From Undaria pinnatifida (Eukaryota > Sar > Phaeophyceae > Laminariales > Alariaceae), in the NCBI GenBank assembly GCA_012845835.1, contig JABAKD010000002.1, positions 22,378,454-22,442,453 of the forward strand: a DNA stretch of 64,000 bases. Reading direction: 5' to 3'. The notes beneath the pieces were generated by a model. The model made no database searches. It was not told where the DNA came from and saw nothing but the letters and a program-made list of their open reading frames with translations. A program made the translations under genes and the position numbers. Numbering within the stretch: position 1 is the stretch's first letter; every line of letters starts with the position of its first letter. Positions 21,401 through 31,487 of this stretch are shown piece by piece.

Positions 21401-24400
21401 ATATGCCACAAACGTGGGACGTTATCGCGAAAGAGTTACTTGCCGGTATCAGAGAGTGCGTCAATGCGAACCAACCAGTCCTAGCAGTGGTAGCCTACAG
21501 ATGCGCGCATGAGAATGGACGGTCCGTCGCCCACATCAACATAATGTACAAAGCGAACCAAATGCGCTGTCGCTTCGCTCCTCTTGCCGCTTGGCGACTA
21601 GCATCTACGACCGTTCCTTACGCTAGACCAACCCCGTTCTTGTCGTAGGCGCCCCACTAATCGCTGTTTCCATCCCTTCCCTGCCCACCCTTTTCCCCCG
21701 CCCCGACCAGAAAATCTATGAAGCAAGCGAGTTTCCCTTGCGCGGCGAGAAATGGACCGACATAATGGCCGACGTTGAGTCATTCGTAATGCCAGGGATT
21801 ACTCATTGGCAGCACCCAAGGTGCGTCTATCCAGCCGCTTGGTTTGTTGCCGCAGCCACCGGAAGCCTACCACCTCAAGGGTTGCATCCCCTGCGTTGGG
21901 GCTGATAGTGTTCGGTTCCGCACCTATGCCAAAACGGCAGGCGATGCGGTTCTTGCAAGCGTGCTACAGCATCCAGAGGTTGAGCTCCACTGGTAATCTT
22001 CCACGACGCTCTCAGGCAATTTCGCGACCGACAGACGCAAGGCGGTTTTGCATTTAGTAACGCACGGGTTGCACGCGATATTCGGCAGTCTCATGTTTTG
22101 CATATCTTCCTAAACCTCCCGCAGCTGCAACGCGAACGGTTTCACACGCAAATTTTCCTAAAACGCCCGCAGCTGCAAAAGCCATCGTTTTCAGGTTTCA
22201 AACCTACCAACCGTGCGAGCGTTCCTGTGGCGGTCGTGCTGTGCGCCGTTCAGGTTCTTTGCTTATTTTCCGGCGAACTCGTCTCCTCCGGCCATCCTGG
22301 GCGACATGCTGGCGAGCATGTTCAATGTCATCGGCTTCTCGTGGGAGGCAAGCCCGGCATCGACGGAGTTGGAGGTCATAGTCCTCGGTGAGAATGTGTG
22401 GTTAGCGAAAGAGAAAACCAGTCGCCCTTGAAGACGCTGCATCTAACGCGCTTGCCCCCCGCCCCCTCCTATGGTCCCCCGAGTTCTTTCCCACGCAAAG
22501 ATCTCAAGCGAATTAGGGCTCAGTCGGTGCGCATGTCGCAATCACGTAAGCCACCGTGACATGATTCTAGCGCTGTATATGCAATAAGCGTTTTTTATTC
22601 GTCGTGTTTTCGGTTTCGGATATCGGCACCGCAGACCAGCTCGCCCGAGCCGTGGGTTTGCCCGACGTGTTCCTGTCTGACGGGGAAGGAGGAGGGGTTA
22701 TCCAAGGGTCTGCTAGCGAGGGCACATTGGTCGGGCTTTTGGCAGCGAGAACACGGGCTTTGAAGTTTATGCGGCGGATGAGCCCGGGCGTCAGCGACCA
22801 TGAGTTGATGGCCAAAATGACGATTTACACCTCGGACCAGGTGAACCTTCCTGCAAGTGTGGCACCCCTATCGTCGTGCATTCGCTTCGGCTACGTGATG
22901 CTTCCTCTATGACGGTGAATTCTTGTCGGGCAGGCCTTTTTCGTCCTCGCCCGCCGCGCTGTTGTTTCTGGGTGTGCTTGGCGGAAAGGGAATACACCGT
23001 AGGTGACGACGGAAATCGATGTCGACTTTGCCGTACGGGCGACTGGAAAGGTTTTGTCCATCGCGTGCGCCGTCCGTGATCGGTGTGGCGGCGTCTCGAA
23101 TTCGGATGGTTGGTTAAGCTGTTAAGCTGTATGTGTGGTGCCGGTGCTAGGCGCTGTCGCGTATTTGCACGAGTGTTGGCGACGTTGTACCATATATCTG
23201 GTAGGGGCATGGATTGGAGCAATGCCACATGCAATCAATCCCTTGTATATAGGTCAGCACAATTGCAGTATAAACGAGCTACTATGCGACATCCCCTCCT
23301 TCCACCGCCTTTATACAAACTGCTGCACAAAGGCTGTGTGAGTGTGGTCCCCCCCCCCCCTCCCTCCTTCGCTCGCCGTTTTATTGGGACATGGCCGCCT
23401 ACAGTATGTTGTTAGAGAGGGTGTTACGTCAATCGGCAAGGGCCGAAAACGCCTATTGCCGCATAGCAGACCAACCCACTCTGCCACACGCCTCTACAGA
23501 AAGACAATTTGGTGGAGATGTTGGCAGCGGTCCCCAATCACCCACCGCACGTTCACCGCCGAGACACACTGCTCGTGCTACTCGCTGTCAACACCAGGCG
23601 CACTCGTCCGTGCAGAAAGCGGCCAACATTGCCGGGCTCGGGACAAACGTGCGGATGATCGCCACTCGTGGAGGGGGTGAGACGGCTGAGGGCAACGCCT
23701 ACGCTTTGGACGTGGTCGACCTTGCCACCGCGATGAGGGAGGACATTGCCGCTGGCCTAACACCCGTGTTTGTTAACGCCAACGTCGGTTCGACCAACTC
23801 CTGTGCGGTCGATCCCGTGCTCGCCATGGGGGACATCTGCCAAAGGTGGAAAGTGGCAACCTTTAAGAATCGGGGCGAGTGGGAGGGGGTGTATTAATAT
23901 CATGCTTGGCCGTATTTTTTAGGACCATAGAGGGTGCATGGTTGGGGTTTTCCTTTGTTGTTGTGGACCCGGACACAAGAGGTATTGCTGGTCATCCGGT
24001 GTTTGTCAACGGAGGACCTCATGGAGATATCACTTGACAAGCCCTGCGAAAACGCTCACTACTAAAGACTGCGAACACACGTCCTGACCAGGTGGATTGC
24101 GTGCCTTGTCCAATGTCAACCCCCGCAGTTTCTCGGGGAAATTGCGCGCAGAAAGCACGCAGAGCAGAGAGGAGGAGGAGGAGCAGGAGGAAGACGGCTT
24201 GGTGCCGTGGCTGCATGTCGACGCTGCGGTGAGACCTCGTCGGCTAGACCGACTAGTGGCGTCACTCTTCCTGCGCGGCGTGGGTGGTCCCATTTAGCGG
24301 GATTCACGGACTGAGGCTGTTTTTGTGAACCCTTCGGCATTGCATCAATGCACTGCTGCTGTACCACGGTTCGCCGAGGCCCGTCAAGACACCCTGCCTG

Positions 24401-27400
24401 CAGTTTCTTGAGCACGAATCATGTCCCCCCTTGTGGCTTGCACACGCTCTGCGATAGCATTTTGCTATCTTCAATGTGTTGGTCCTTTTAACGGGCTCCC
24501 GACATGTTTCTGTGGGACGACGCGTCTCGGTGGTGATGAGTAAAAACGTTGCTGTGCTCGCCGAGACCGCCAACGCTTCCGCCGCCGTTCATTTCTCGGC
24601 CCACAGTATGCTGGATCTGCGGCTATGTGTCCGGAGAATCGATGGGTTCTGGACGGCGTTGAAGCTGCCGACAGCGTCTTGTTCAACCTCCATAAATGGT
24701 AAGCGGGCGGGGAAAGGGTGACCACGCGCGTGATTTGACCGGCGTTGGGCGTGACCCCTACCGTGTGGTATGTTCAGCGCACGGACACCGTCTCTCCCTC
24801 GAGGTATATATATGCACCAGGCACTATCCTAGACTCGCTGTTTTTTTTCGAAAACGGCGCGATTGTGTATAGCTTCCCCGATCAGGCATGGGGTTACACG
24901 GGCCGAACGTTATTGACGCGAAAATATCACATCAGTACAGGCTTGTCAGCGCCAAAAGCTACCTTTTTTGCAAATTGACCAGTCCTTCTACACCGCTCTC
25001 CATCCCGTCCATCACCCCCACCCAAACCTCGCCCCCCCCTGCCATTCTGTGCTATTTTCTGGGAGGTTTTGTCCGGATAGTGTAATGTCCGGGCCTAGTG
25101 ATTAGCTACACATGTGTTTCGGTCGAGAGCGTGATATGCGGTATTCGCAGACCTGTTGTAGCCCTCCGCCTTCCAGCGATCCTACGCAGTAGTATATATT
25201 GAGAGGCAGGTAGACGACTGGGTGCGACGCGTGCGTCAAAACAAAAAAACAAGCAGTTTTGTTGATACCCCCACTATTTTCCTGTTGTTGGTGCTGTACT
25301 GGTGCCGTTGCTGGTGGCTTCCTTTCAAGCTTCCCTAACACTGCTCTACCTTCACCAGCGACCTGTCCTATGCCCTCTCCTTATGCTTGCTGTTTCTAAT
25401 CGAAAAGGATGTTGGTGAATTTCGACTGTACAGCCATGTGGGTCAAAAACAGCGACTATCTGGTCGACGCACTGTCCGTCACGCCCGAGATTTTGCAGTC
25501 GAAGGAATATCGCCGAGGCCAGGTGTCTGATTTCAGGGATTGGCAGGTGCGGCAATAGTTGAACCCTATCTCAAGACTTGAGTCATCCCACGGCAGGGAT
25601 GAAGAGCGGAATTCTCTGAGCTCCCAACATGAGGAGCTCAATATCTCACCCGAAACATGACTTGGAAGGCGTTCTTTCGTTCGCGCGATCCGAATAATAC
25701 TTCTATGCGCGAGTCCTATCAATAACACAACGACAAACTCTTAAAAAAGTATCAGAACCACCGGTAGTTTCTCGCCTGAGGAGGTCCACCGTAACATTAT
25801 CAGCATCAACAACAATAACAACATTGTCAGAAAACGTTTAGCCCAAAACGTGCAACCCTTGCCGGTGCTGCCGTGGGATGCCTCTCTTCGATTATGTGCT
25901 TGCGTGCTTATCAGCTCAATGCTGACGTGTACGCGATGTCAAAAGCCCACTTGCCGATGTCCGGGGAAGATATGGCTGACGGTTGTGAGGCAAACGCTTC
26001 AGTTACTATGAGGCGAGCTCGCTCGTGGAGCATAATGCTCTCTGTCGTATCGTTGGTGGTGCAAACCCATGATGTTGATCGCCTGAGGTCGATGTATTGA
26101 TTTGGTTGTGTCGAACGCAGTTAACTGATGAGGGACCAAACGTGAGGTGATCGGGTAGGTGTGTGATGCGCATGAGCTCCCGTCCAAGATACGTACCTGG
26201 TACCTCTCTCTCGATACCTTGGCTTCCTCAGCTCACAATACGATCTCCTACAACCCTGTCTCTCGCTCGACTACCACTGTCTGAACCAGTCCTCGTGGTA
26301 TCGGACGGTGCCGACGGGCGCTGTCGCAGAGCAATCGAGCTCGGTGCCCCTCGATGAGGCATCCTACGGTAGGGGTTGTCTTTTTTCGGTCCAAATGTTT
26401 GTGATAACATTAGACTAATGTTAATGTTTTAATGTTGATGTTAATGTTACGGCTGGGCTCCTCAAGTGAAGAACTACCGGTCAGTCTGATGTTTTTACGA
26501 GTGTATTTTTTGTCTTAGGAATATTAATAGCGCATAGAGAGATGTCGGTCGGATTGCGCGAACGAACGCCTTCCAAGTCATGCTTCAGGTGATCATGGTG
26601 AGATATTTAGCTCCTCATGTTAGTAGCTCGAAAACTTCCGCTTCACTCCTACGGTGGGATCACTCCGATAGTGAGTAAAGCCTACATGGCCCCAATAAGA
26701 CAGGGCCCCAGTGCAGGACCTCTTAGCCGTATTGTTGTTTTAACAACTAGTATCTTAGGGTACGCAATCATGACCCTCATGACCCCCAGTCGTTTGGTAC
26801 AATTCCAATACCCTACGTGTCTTACACGGATTTTTCACCGGTCCACAGGGTACTAATATCGACAGTCCAGGTCAGATCATGATGCATGCGCAGATTAAGA
26901 ACGACAGCACTAGTGCGTATCATTTATCGATACCAGGTACCAGGTAAACTAGCAAGCTACATGCTCACATGAAGGATTGCCTACTCCAGCGATGCTACAG
27001 CACGCACAATGCTATGCTGTAGCTGCATGTACGTACTACTATTACTGGATATCCTGTGTTGTCCAGCATCGAATAAATTAAATGGCTAATGTTACTGTTG
27101 TAATGATTACGATCTAATATCCTAGCCCTTCTAACAGACGTCAAGGTTGTTGCCGTGCACACAATGACTGTGTACGCGGGTAATGCGGTGAGAGGTGACG
27201 GATTGTTTGGGTTCACTTGCCTTAGGTGGTGGCTACCTGTGCTTTGTTCGTCTCCCAGTGTACCGCCTTTCTTTTTCGATTTCGATTAAAAAAACTCTCA
27301 ACCCCCTGAGTTTGTACGGTTGATGCCTGGTTCTGCCTGGTTGTTCTACAAGTGCTTCACCACGTACCGCGTTCAATTCGGGCATTCGCGGAACAATCGG

Positions 27401-30400
27401 TTGCTTCCTTTTTTCTTGGATCTTGGTTTTTGCACGCATTTTAGTTAGTGCAATATGCAACTTTCTTCAAAAGGATAACAGGTTATTCGACGGTAGTTCA
27501 TGCATTTACTTTGAAGAAGGCCCCGTTCAAAACTTACTTTTCAAAGGAGCACACATCGGGCAACTCAACTCAGGTTACTTCAATTTACCCCATTTTATCG
27601 TAACTCAGCAGTGAGTGAAAGCCACGGGGAGTCCCTTAGGAATCTATTGAGTAGGAGCTCGTTTGGAGGCATTTCACGAACATATAAATCCACTTGAAAA
27701 TAGAGCATGGCATCTATCTGCAAACAATATCCTTATTTCGATATTTTAGAAAAAATGCTGCAAAAACCCAACAATAATACAGAGCTTTTCAGGTGTGTTT
27801 AGCCCTTTTTTTTACTCCATAACTTCCTATCCCTCACGGGAATGAAATATTGTTTGCCGCCGGCTTTTCTGCTACGACTCGAGAAGAGTCATCCGCCTGG
27901 CGAGCTTCAAACTTTTGGTGAATACCGTTTATTCATCGGTGATGTACCCATCATTTTAGGCTCCCGCGCGTGAATTGAAATATTTCAGCGATTTCGGGAG
28001 CTTTCTTTGGTGTTGCTGGCTCGCAAGTTCGAAGTCACGAAAAAATCTCGTGAGTCGCTTCTGGCTGATTACGACTACTGCTGTCTGGTGCACCCGACGT
28101 CGTCATACACATCATCAGGAGCGTTCCTCAATTTCGCGAGCCGTGGTTGCTTGTGGGGAGCTGTAGTTGCCCGCTAGTGACGTGCACACGTTTCAGTTGG
28201 GGTTCGTTTTTTTTTCGTTTTGTGTACCCCAGAATTCAATCACTGCAGCGCCTCGAAGTCGAGGTGTGGACCTCTGCTGAGAATCGGAGGGAAACCAAGG
28301 TGACGAGACTCACAGTACCTGTAGATGAAGCACTCTTGACCACTATGTAGCCTACCTCTAAGCCACGAACTAGCCGAAGTGCTAAACGAAGCGTGTTAAC
28401 ATAGTCATGTTTTTTGCTGTTCCGATAAAACATGTAGATATTCGAATCACCGGAAAAAATAAAAAAACGGGCACCAGGGGACGCTTAGGTCCCCCCGTGG
28501 CCTTAACGAACTTGACTCAGTTTTGCACACTCAGAGCTTGTGAGTTAAATATTGTAACTCAGTTATGCAGGTGAGTTAAATGCCATAATATATAACCCAG
28601 TTACGCACACTCCGCGGGGGTGAGTTAAAGACTATAACGCAGCTATACACACTTCCGGCGGATGAGTTAAATACAATAGCTCATTTGTGCACACTCGGGG
28701 ATGGTGAGTTAGAGACGACAACTCAGTCATGTGCACTCAGGGGGTGTGAAATACGAGCATAACTGATTTAACTCATGAGTTGTCTGATGTGTGGCCTTAC
28801 TCGCTTCGCTTTATTACTTGAATTGTAACTTTCGCGCATCTTTTCGTCCAGAGCCATTGGTTTTGTTCTTGTGTTGATAGTGCGCTGCGCGGCAGTCTTT
28901 TTTCCCGCACATGTAACAGCGGCAGACACGAAAAAAACACAAAGCCACGCTCCCATTTTCGCTGACTTGCGCTAGTTGCTTTACTGTTACTTTTGTTCTT
29001 GTTTCCATAGTGCGCTTGCGGCAGTTTTTGTCCCGCGCATGTAACAGCGGCAGACACGAAAAAAACAAACACGTCGCGTTCCCATTTTCGCTGACTTGCG
29101 CTAGTTGTTTTACTGCGGTGTTATTCATCTTACGTCCACCTGGACATGATGAGTTATGAATGAATTAAATCACACTGAGTTGCAGAGGACAAGTCAGTTG
29201 TACGCCCTCCGCGGGGATGGTTTAAAGACTATAACTCAGTTGTACACACTTCCGGCGGCTGAGTTAAAGACTATACCTCAGTTGTGCACACGCCGCGGGG
29301 GTGAGTTAAAAACCATCCTTCAGTTATACGCACTCAAGGATGGTCATTCTTCAGTTATACGCACTCAGGGATGGTGAGTTAAAGGCGAAAACTCAACTAT
29401 GACGCTCCGCGAGATGAGCTAAGTGCTATATCTCAGTTATACACACTTCCGGCGGATGAGGTAAAGAAGATAGCTCAGTTGTGCACACTCCGCGGGGGTG
29501 AGTTAAAGACCATAACGCAGCTATACACACTCAGGGATGGTGAGCTAAAGACGAAAACTCAGTTATGCACACTCAGGGGTGGTGAGTTAAAGAAAATAGC
29601 TCAGTTGTGCGCACTCAGGGGGTGTGAGTTAACGAACACGAGTGAGTTAACTCATGAGTTGTCCGATATGTGCAAAGTAGGAAAAGTGGGGTGAGCAAGT
29701 GGCTGTAAGCAGCGCGGACTAGTCCAGGCCGAGCCACCTTATAGCATGCACATATAACATTGGGGGCGTATGTGCACCAAAAGGCAGTGAGTGCTGGGTG
29801 AGGCCGGCACTTTATGTTTCTGTTTCAGCCGGTGGATTGCACGACACTTCCGTTCAGTCGGCCCCGCTTTTTCCATGCGTCGCACCCAAGCTATGACCTA
29901 CTGCACAAATGTACTTGCAAGCAGGTGCCCCTTGGACGCAAGTTCCGGTCGTTGAAGATCTGGTTGACGATGCGCGCGTTCGGCCGTGACAAGGTCAAGG
30001 GGCTCATTCGAAGCCACACTGGACTTGCAAAAGACTTTGAGGCCATGGTGAAGACGGACGAAAGGTGACGAGCGGAGCGGTATCGGTTTGATTACGGTAG
30101 TTTTTGCTGCTACAGTGCATGTACCGATGAGGCCTGTACGCATCTAGGCATGGTTTTGGCGTCACGGAGACGAAGGGAGGTCCATTTTCTTCTTCTTTCT
30201 CCTTCCCCTTCTCGTTCTTATTTTTTCGCCATCAGTTTTCTCGTTTATTCTGCAAGCTTGGGCTTTTTTTATACACCAGAAGCCGGGAGCGTTTTGTTTG
30301 CTATTACGGCGTATACAAGGCAATCAGAAACGTGTATAAGAGGCACAAGAAATACGTTTTCTCGGACGCCGCCAGCGAAAAGATGTCTTACATTGCTCTT

Positions 30401-31487
30401 CCTCCGGCCTCGCTCAAGGTTTGAGATAATCACGCCAGCGCGCTTCGGACTCGTGTGCTTCCGACTCAAGGGGACAGATAAGGCCAACGAGGAGCTCAGG
30501 TAGGCAATATCAAGCGAACTAACTGCCCGGAAGGAAACGAAAACTACTGTACGTTAAATGTGGTATTAATCACGCATACTTAAGCGGAAACCCGGTCCTA
30601 TTGTCGTTCGTCTATGCACCGGAGGCGGCCCGCCCCAACTGTACCGCTCGCATAGAAGCTAGATTCCGACAAATTAGTGGAGAACCTCACTGCGGGACGG
30701 AGTGGGGGGGTGGGCTAAAGCGCAGTCGCCTGCGTTTCGCGCCTCCCCTAGGTTGTCCGATGCAAACAGTGCTGAGTGTAGTTGCAAACTGAAAACCTTG
30801 GTCAACGATCCAACAGAATATACGCGTAATCCATGGTGCGGCAAGGGCCGAACCGCTCACACTTCGTGGTGTACCTCCCATGTGACAGCTATCCTGTTTT
30901 TTGTCGTTTTGTGTCGATTAGCCTTGCGTAGGCCAGCTCATTTTGCGAAACGGTAGTCGGGATCCTCTATCAAACCACGCCCAGAAGTACGATAATCGAT
31001 CCGGTGGGAGATGAGCTGCACACCCCCTCCGTCCTCTTCCATGGGTGTAGACCGGACGGAGCGACCGTCTGGGAAGACTGTTCGGGGAGTCCTCGAAGCA
31101 GCCGCATGGTTAATGGCCAGGTGGCACGAGAAGGAGGCAAAGAAGAGCTCGGAGAGTCGCGCATCCCAGACGCGCCTCTCTCTGCGCCTTCCCCTTTCCC
31201 CAGCGATATAAACGTGAGCGACGGCAGCGTGCTAACCGTGGATACCCCCCCCCCTCCCTGCTGTCTCCCCCCGTTCGGATATCTTCGTCGCCGCGCTGTG
31301 GACGCCGGTTGTGAGAAGGTCGCGGATCATAGCTTCAGGTCTTTCCTTCTTTTCTTCCACGAAACTGGGAGGCCAGACTTGTTTGAGGATGTGCGTGGGG
31401 TGCCCCTCGACGACCATCAGGCACGTGCAAGAGATGTGGGACGCCTTGGGGCAAACCGCAGACGCCATGGTAGCCGAAAACAAGTAA
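12473..31487 (+). CDS. Aromatic-L-amino-acid decarboxylase-like PLP enzyme (11 exons)
   Basis: Exons: 12473-12679, 21711-21820, 22254-22387, 22635-22840, 23598-23845, 24168-24228, 24607-24698, 25408-25546, 29925-30064, 30419-30499, 31319-31487 (TAA at 31485). All introns are GT-AG, and joined frames give 528 codons counted from 12473. Family landmarks in order: [111 protein letters not shown] and [12 protein letters not shown]. These define the group II PLP decarboxylases (DOPA, tyrosine, tryptophan and histidine decarboxylases), which are cytosolic homodimers. By alignment to human DDC, His221, Asp320 and Lys352 are the PLP-stacking, PLP-nitrogen and Schiff-base residues. The C-terminus ends where human DDC ends. 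Odd points: Ile381 replaces catalytic Tyr332; exon 6 adds an acidic run; the frame is open from 12431 but has no ATG before the conserved region, so an upstream exon is likely. Substrate cannot be told. Confidence 0.92.
12820..13190 (-). repeat. tRNA-derived SINE, copy 3, in decarboxylase intron 1
   Basis: Plus-strand body AAGATCCGGGGTCACCAAGC ... CCCCACTACGGTACGTGCC ... TTGCGAGAAG matches copy 2. The minus-strand head shows GGTGGCCTAGTGGTGAACTTC (A box), with a B box decayed to GTGTTTAACTC. The left side is T-rich. It lies antisense to the host gene. Confidence 0.6.
13191..14754. other. Intron 1 sequence without recognised feature
   Basis: Contains a 165-codon open frame (13411-13908) with no conserved motif and no homopeptide bias. 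It lies wholly inside the 9-kb intron and I do not support it as a gene. A TACCTGGTA palindrome occurs at 13572-13580. Confidence 0.35.
14755..15130 (+). repeat. Dispersed repeat family D, two C-tract ends
   Basis: 14755-14940 (CATGCGACTCGCCATACACC ... AAAACCCGACGTGCTC ... TATGGTCAAACGACTACGG ... poly-C) is related to 39286-39480. The terminal motif recurs at 15058-15130 (GTGGTCAATGGTCAAATGAC ... poly-C) and inverted at about 47880-47950. The class is unknown. Confidence 0.55.
15131..17035. other. Intron 1 sequence, probably degraded repeat
   Basis: No intact gene. Short open frames on both strands change repeatedly, as in an old transposon remnant, but I could not identify reverse transcriptase, integrase or transposase motifs. 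16982-16992 (GACCACAGCGG) is an inverted copy of the first bases of the adjoining LTR. Confidence 0.35.
17036..17306 (+). repeat. 5' LTR
   Basis: About 271 bp, about 87% similar by eye to the 3' copy, with matching blocks CATAGAATGGTTGGATACAT, AGCTCTTGAGATCTTGAGAT and CACCGGGCCCGCGGTCGCGC. The many substitutions mean an old insertion. No primer-binding site was identified just downstream. Confidence 0.8.
17421..19815 (+). pseudogene. Retrotransposon gag-protease polyprotein, broken
   Basis: Starts [17 protein letters not shown]. It is open to 17816, where a one-base shift near 17800 (AAAAGGGTTGCTG) moves coding to the frame that runs to 19056. That frame has a Lys/Arg/Glu-rich region, a CCHC knuckle ([14 protein letters not shown], 18307-18348), a Gln/Ser/Pro linker, and a retropepsin-like site ([11 protein letters not shown], about 18913-18945). 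An in-frame TAG at 19054 interrupts it, after which the same frame continues ([20 protein letters not shown]) to about 19570 before degrading. The frameshift could be a programmed gag shift, but with the TAG it is better read as decay. Confidence 0.8.
19683..19860 (+). pseudogene. Chromodomain remnant of retrotransposon pol
   Basis: Frame starting about 19686 reads [20 protein letters not shown] followed by [12 protein letters not shown] and a helical ELEALWLK segment ending in QRYGLRF. This is the aromatic-cage chromodomain (VxWEG...STWEP) found at the C-terminus of chromoviral integrases, where it directs integration to chromatin. It lies only about 100 bp after the protease-side coding, showing that the RT-RNaseH-integrase core was deleted. 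Confidence 0.8.
20386..20653 (+). repeat. 3' LTR
   Basis: About 268 bp matching the 5' LTR from TGTACCGCTGTGGTCGTATC to GTCGCGCGAGTCGGTACA. The sequence before it (GGGCTTTTGGAGGG) could be a degraded polypurine tract. Confidence 0.8.
20654..21710. other. Rest of intron 1, with a NotI-containing duplication
   Basis: At 21200-21258 a unit of about 32 bp containing ACAGTATAGCGGCCGCGGCA occurs twice in tandem. A short coding-like frame (21403-21648, [19 protein letters not shown]...) ends 60 bp before exon 2. It matches no decarboxylase segment and is probably a repeat relic. Confidence 0.4.
24168..25546 (+). other. Decarboxylase active-site exons 6-8
   Basis: Exon 6 (24168-24228) encodes an acidic stretch from a GAG repeat and then WLHVDAA with the PLP-binding Asp. 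Exon 7 (24607-24698) runs from [11 protein letters not shown] to NLHK, where Lys352 should form the internal aldimine. Its last codon, Trp, is split TG|G with exon 8. Exon 8 (25408-25546) holds [11 protein letters not shown] and the flexible catalytic loop. The Asp-to-Lys spacing (32 residues) equals that of human DDC, as does Lys-to-loop position (29 residues), which supports the splice model. Confidence 0.9.
28500..29665 (+). repeat. Minisatellite with an inserted duplicated block (decarboxylase intron 8)
   Basis: Two arrays (about 28500-28780 and 29160-29665) of 42-48 bp units with AACTCAGTT(A/G)T(G/A)CACACT, then CCGCGGGGG, CCGGCGGAT or CAGGGATGG variants, then TGAGTTAAAGA. Between them a block of about 130 bp (GCAGTTTTTGTCCCGC ... 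AACAGCGGCAGACACG ... TTTTCGCTGACTTGCGCTAG) occurs twice in tandem (about 28855-28985 and 28990-29113). Units are imperfect and there are no spacers. Confidence 0.85.

Noticed and set aside
31190..31250. A decarboxylase exon starting after CCCCTTTCCCCAG ([12 protein letters not shown])
   Set aside because: The acceptor is attractive, but it cannot be joined in phase to the final exon. The exon at 31319 aligns residue for residue without it.
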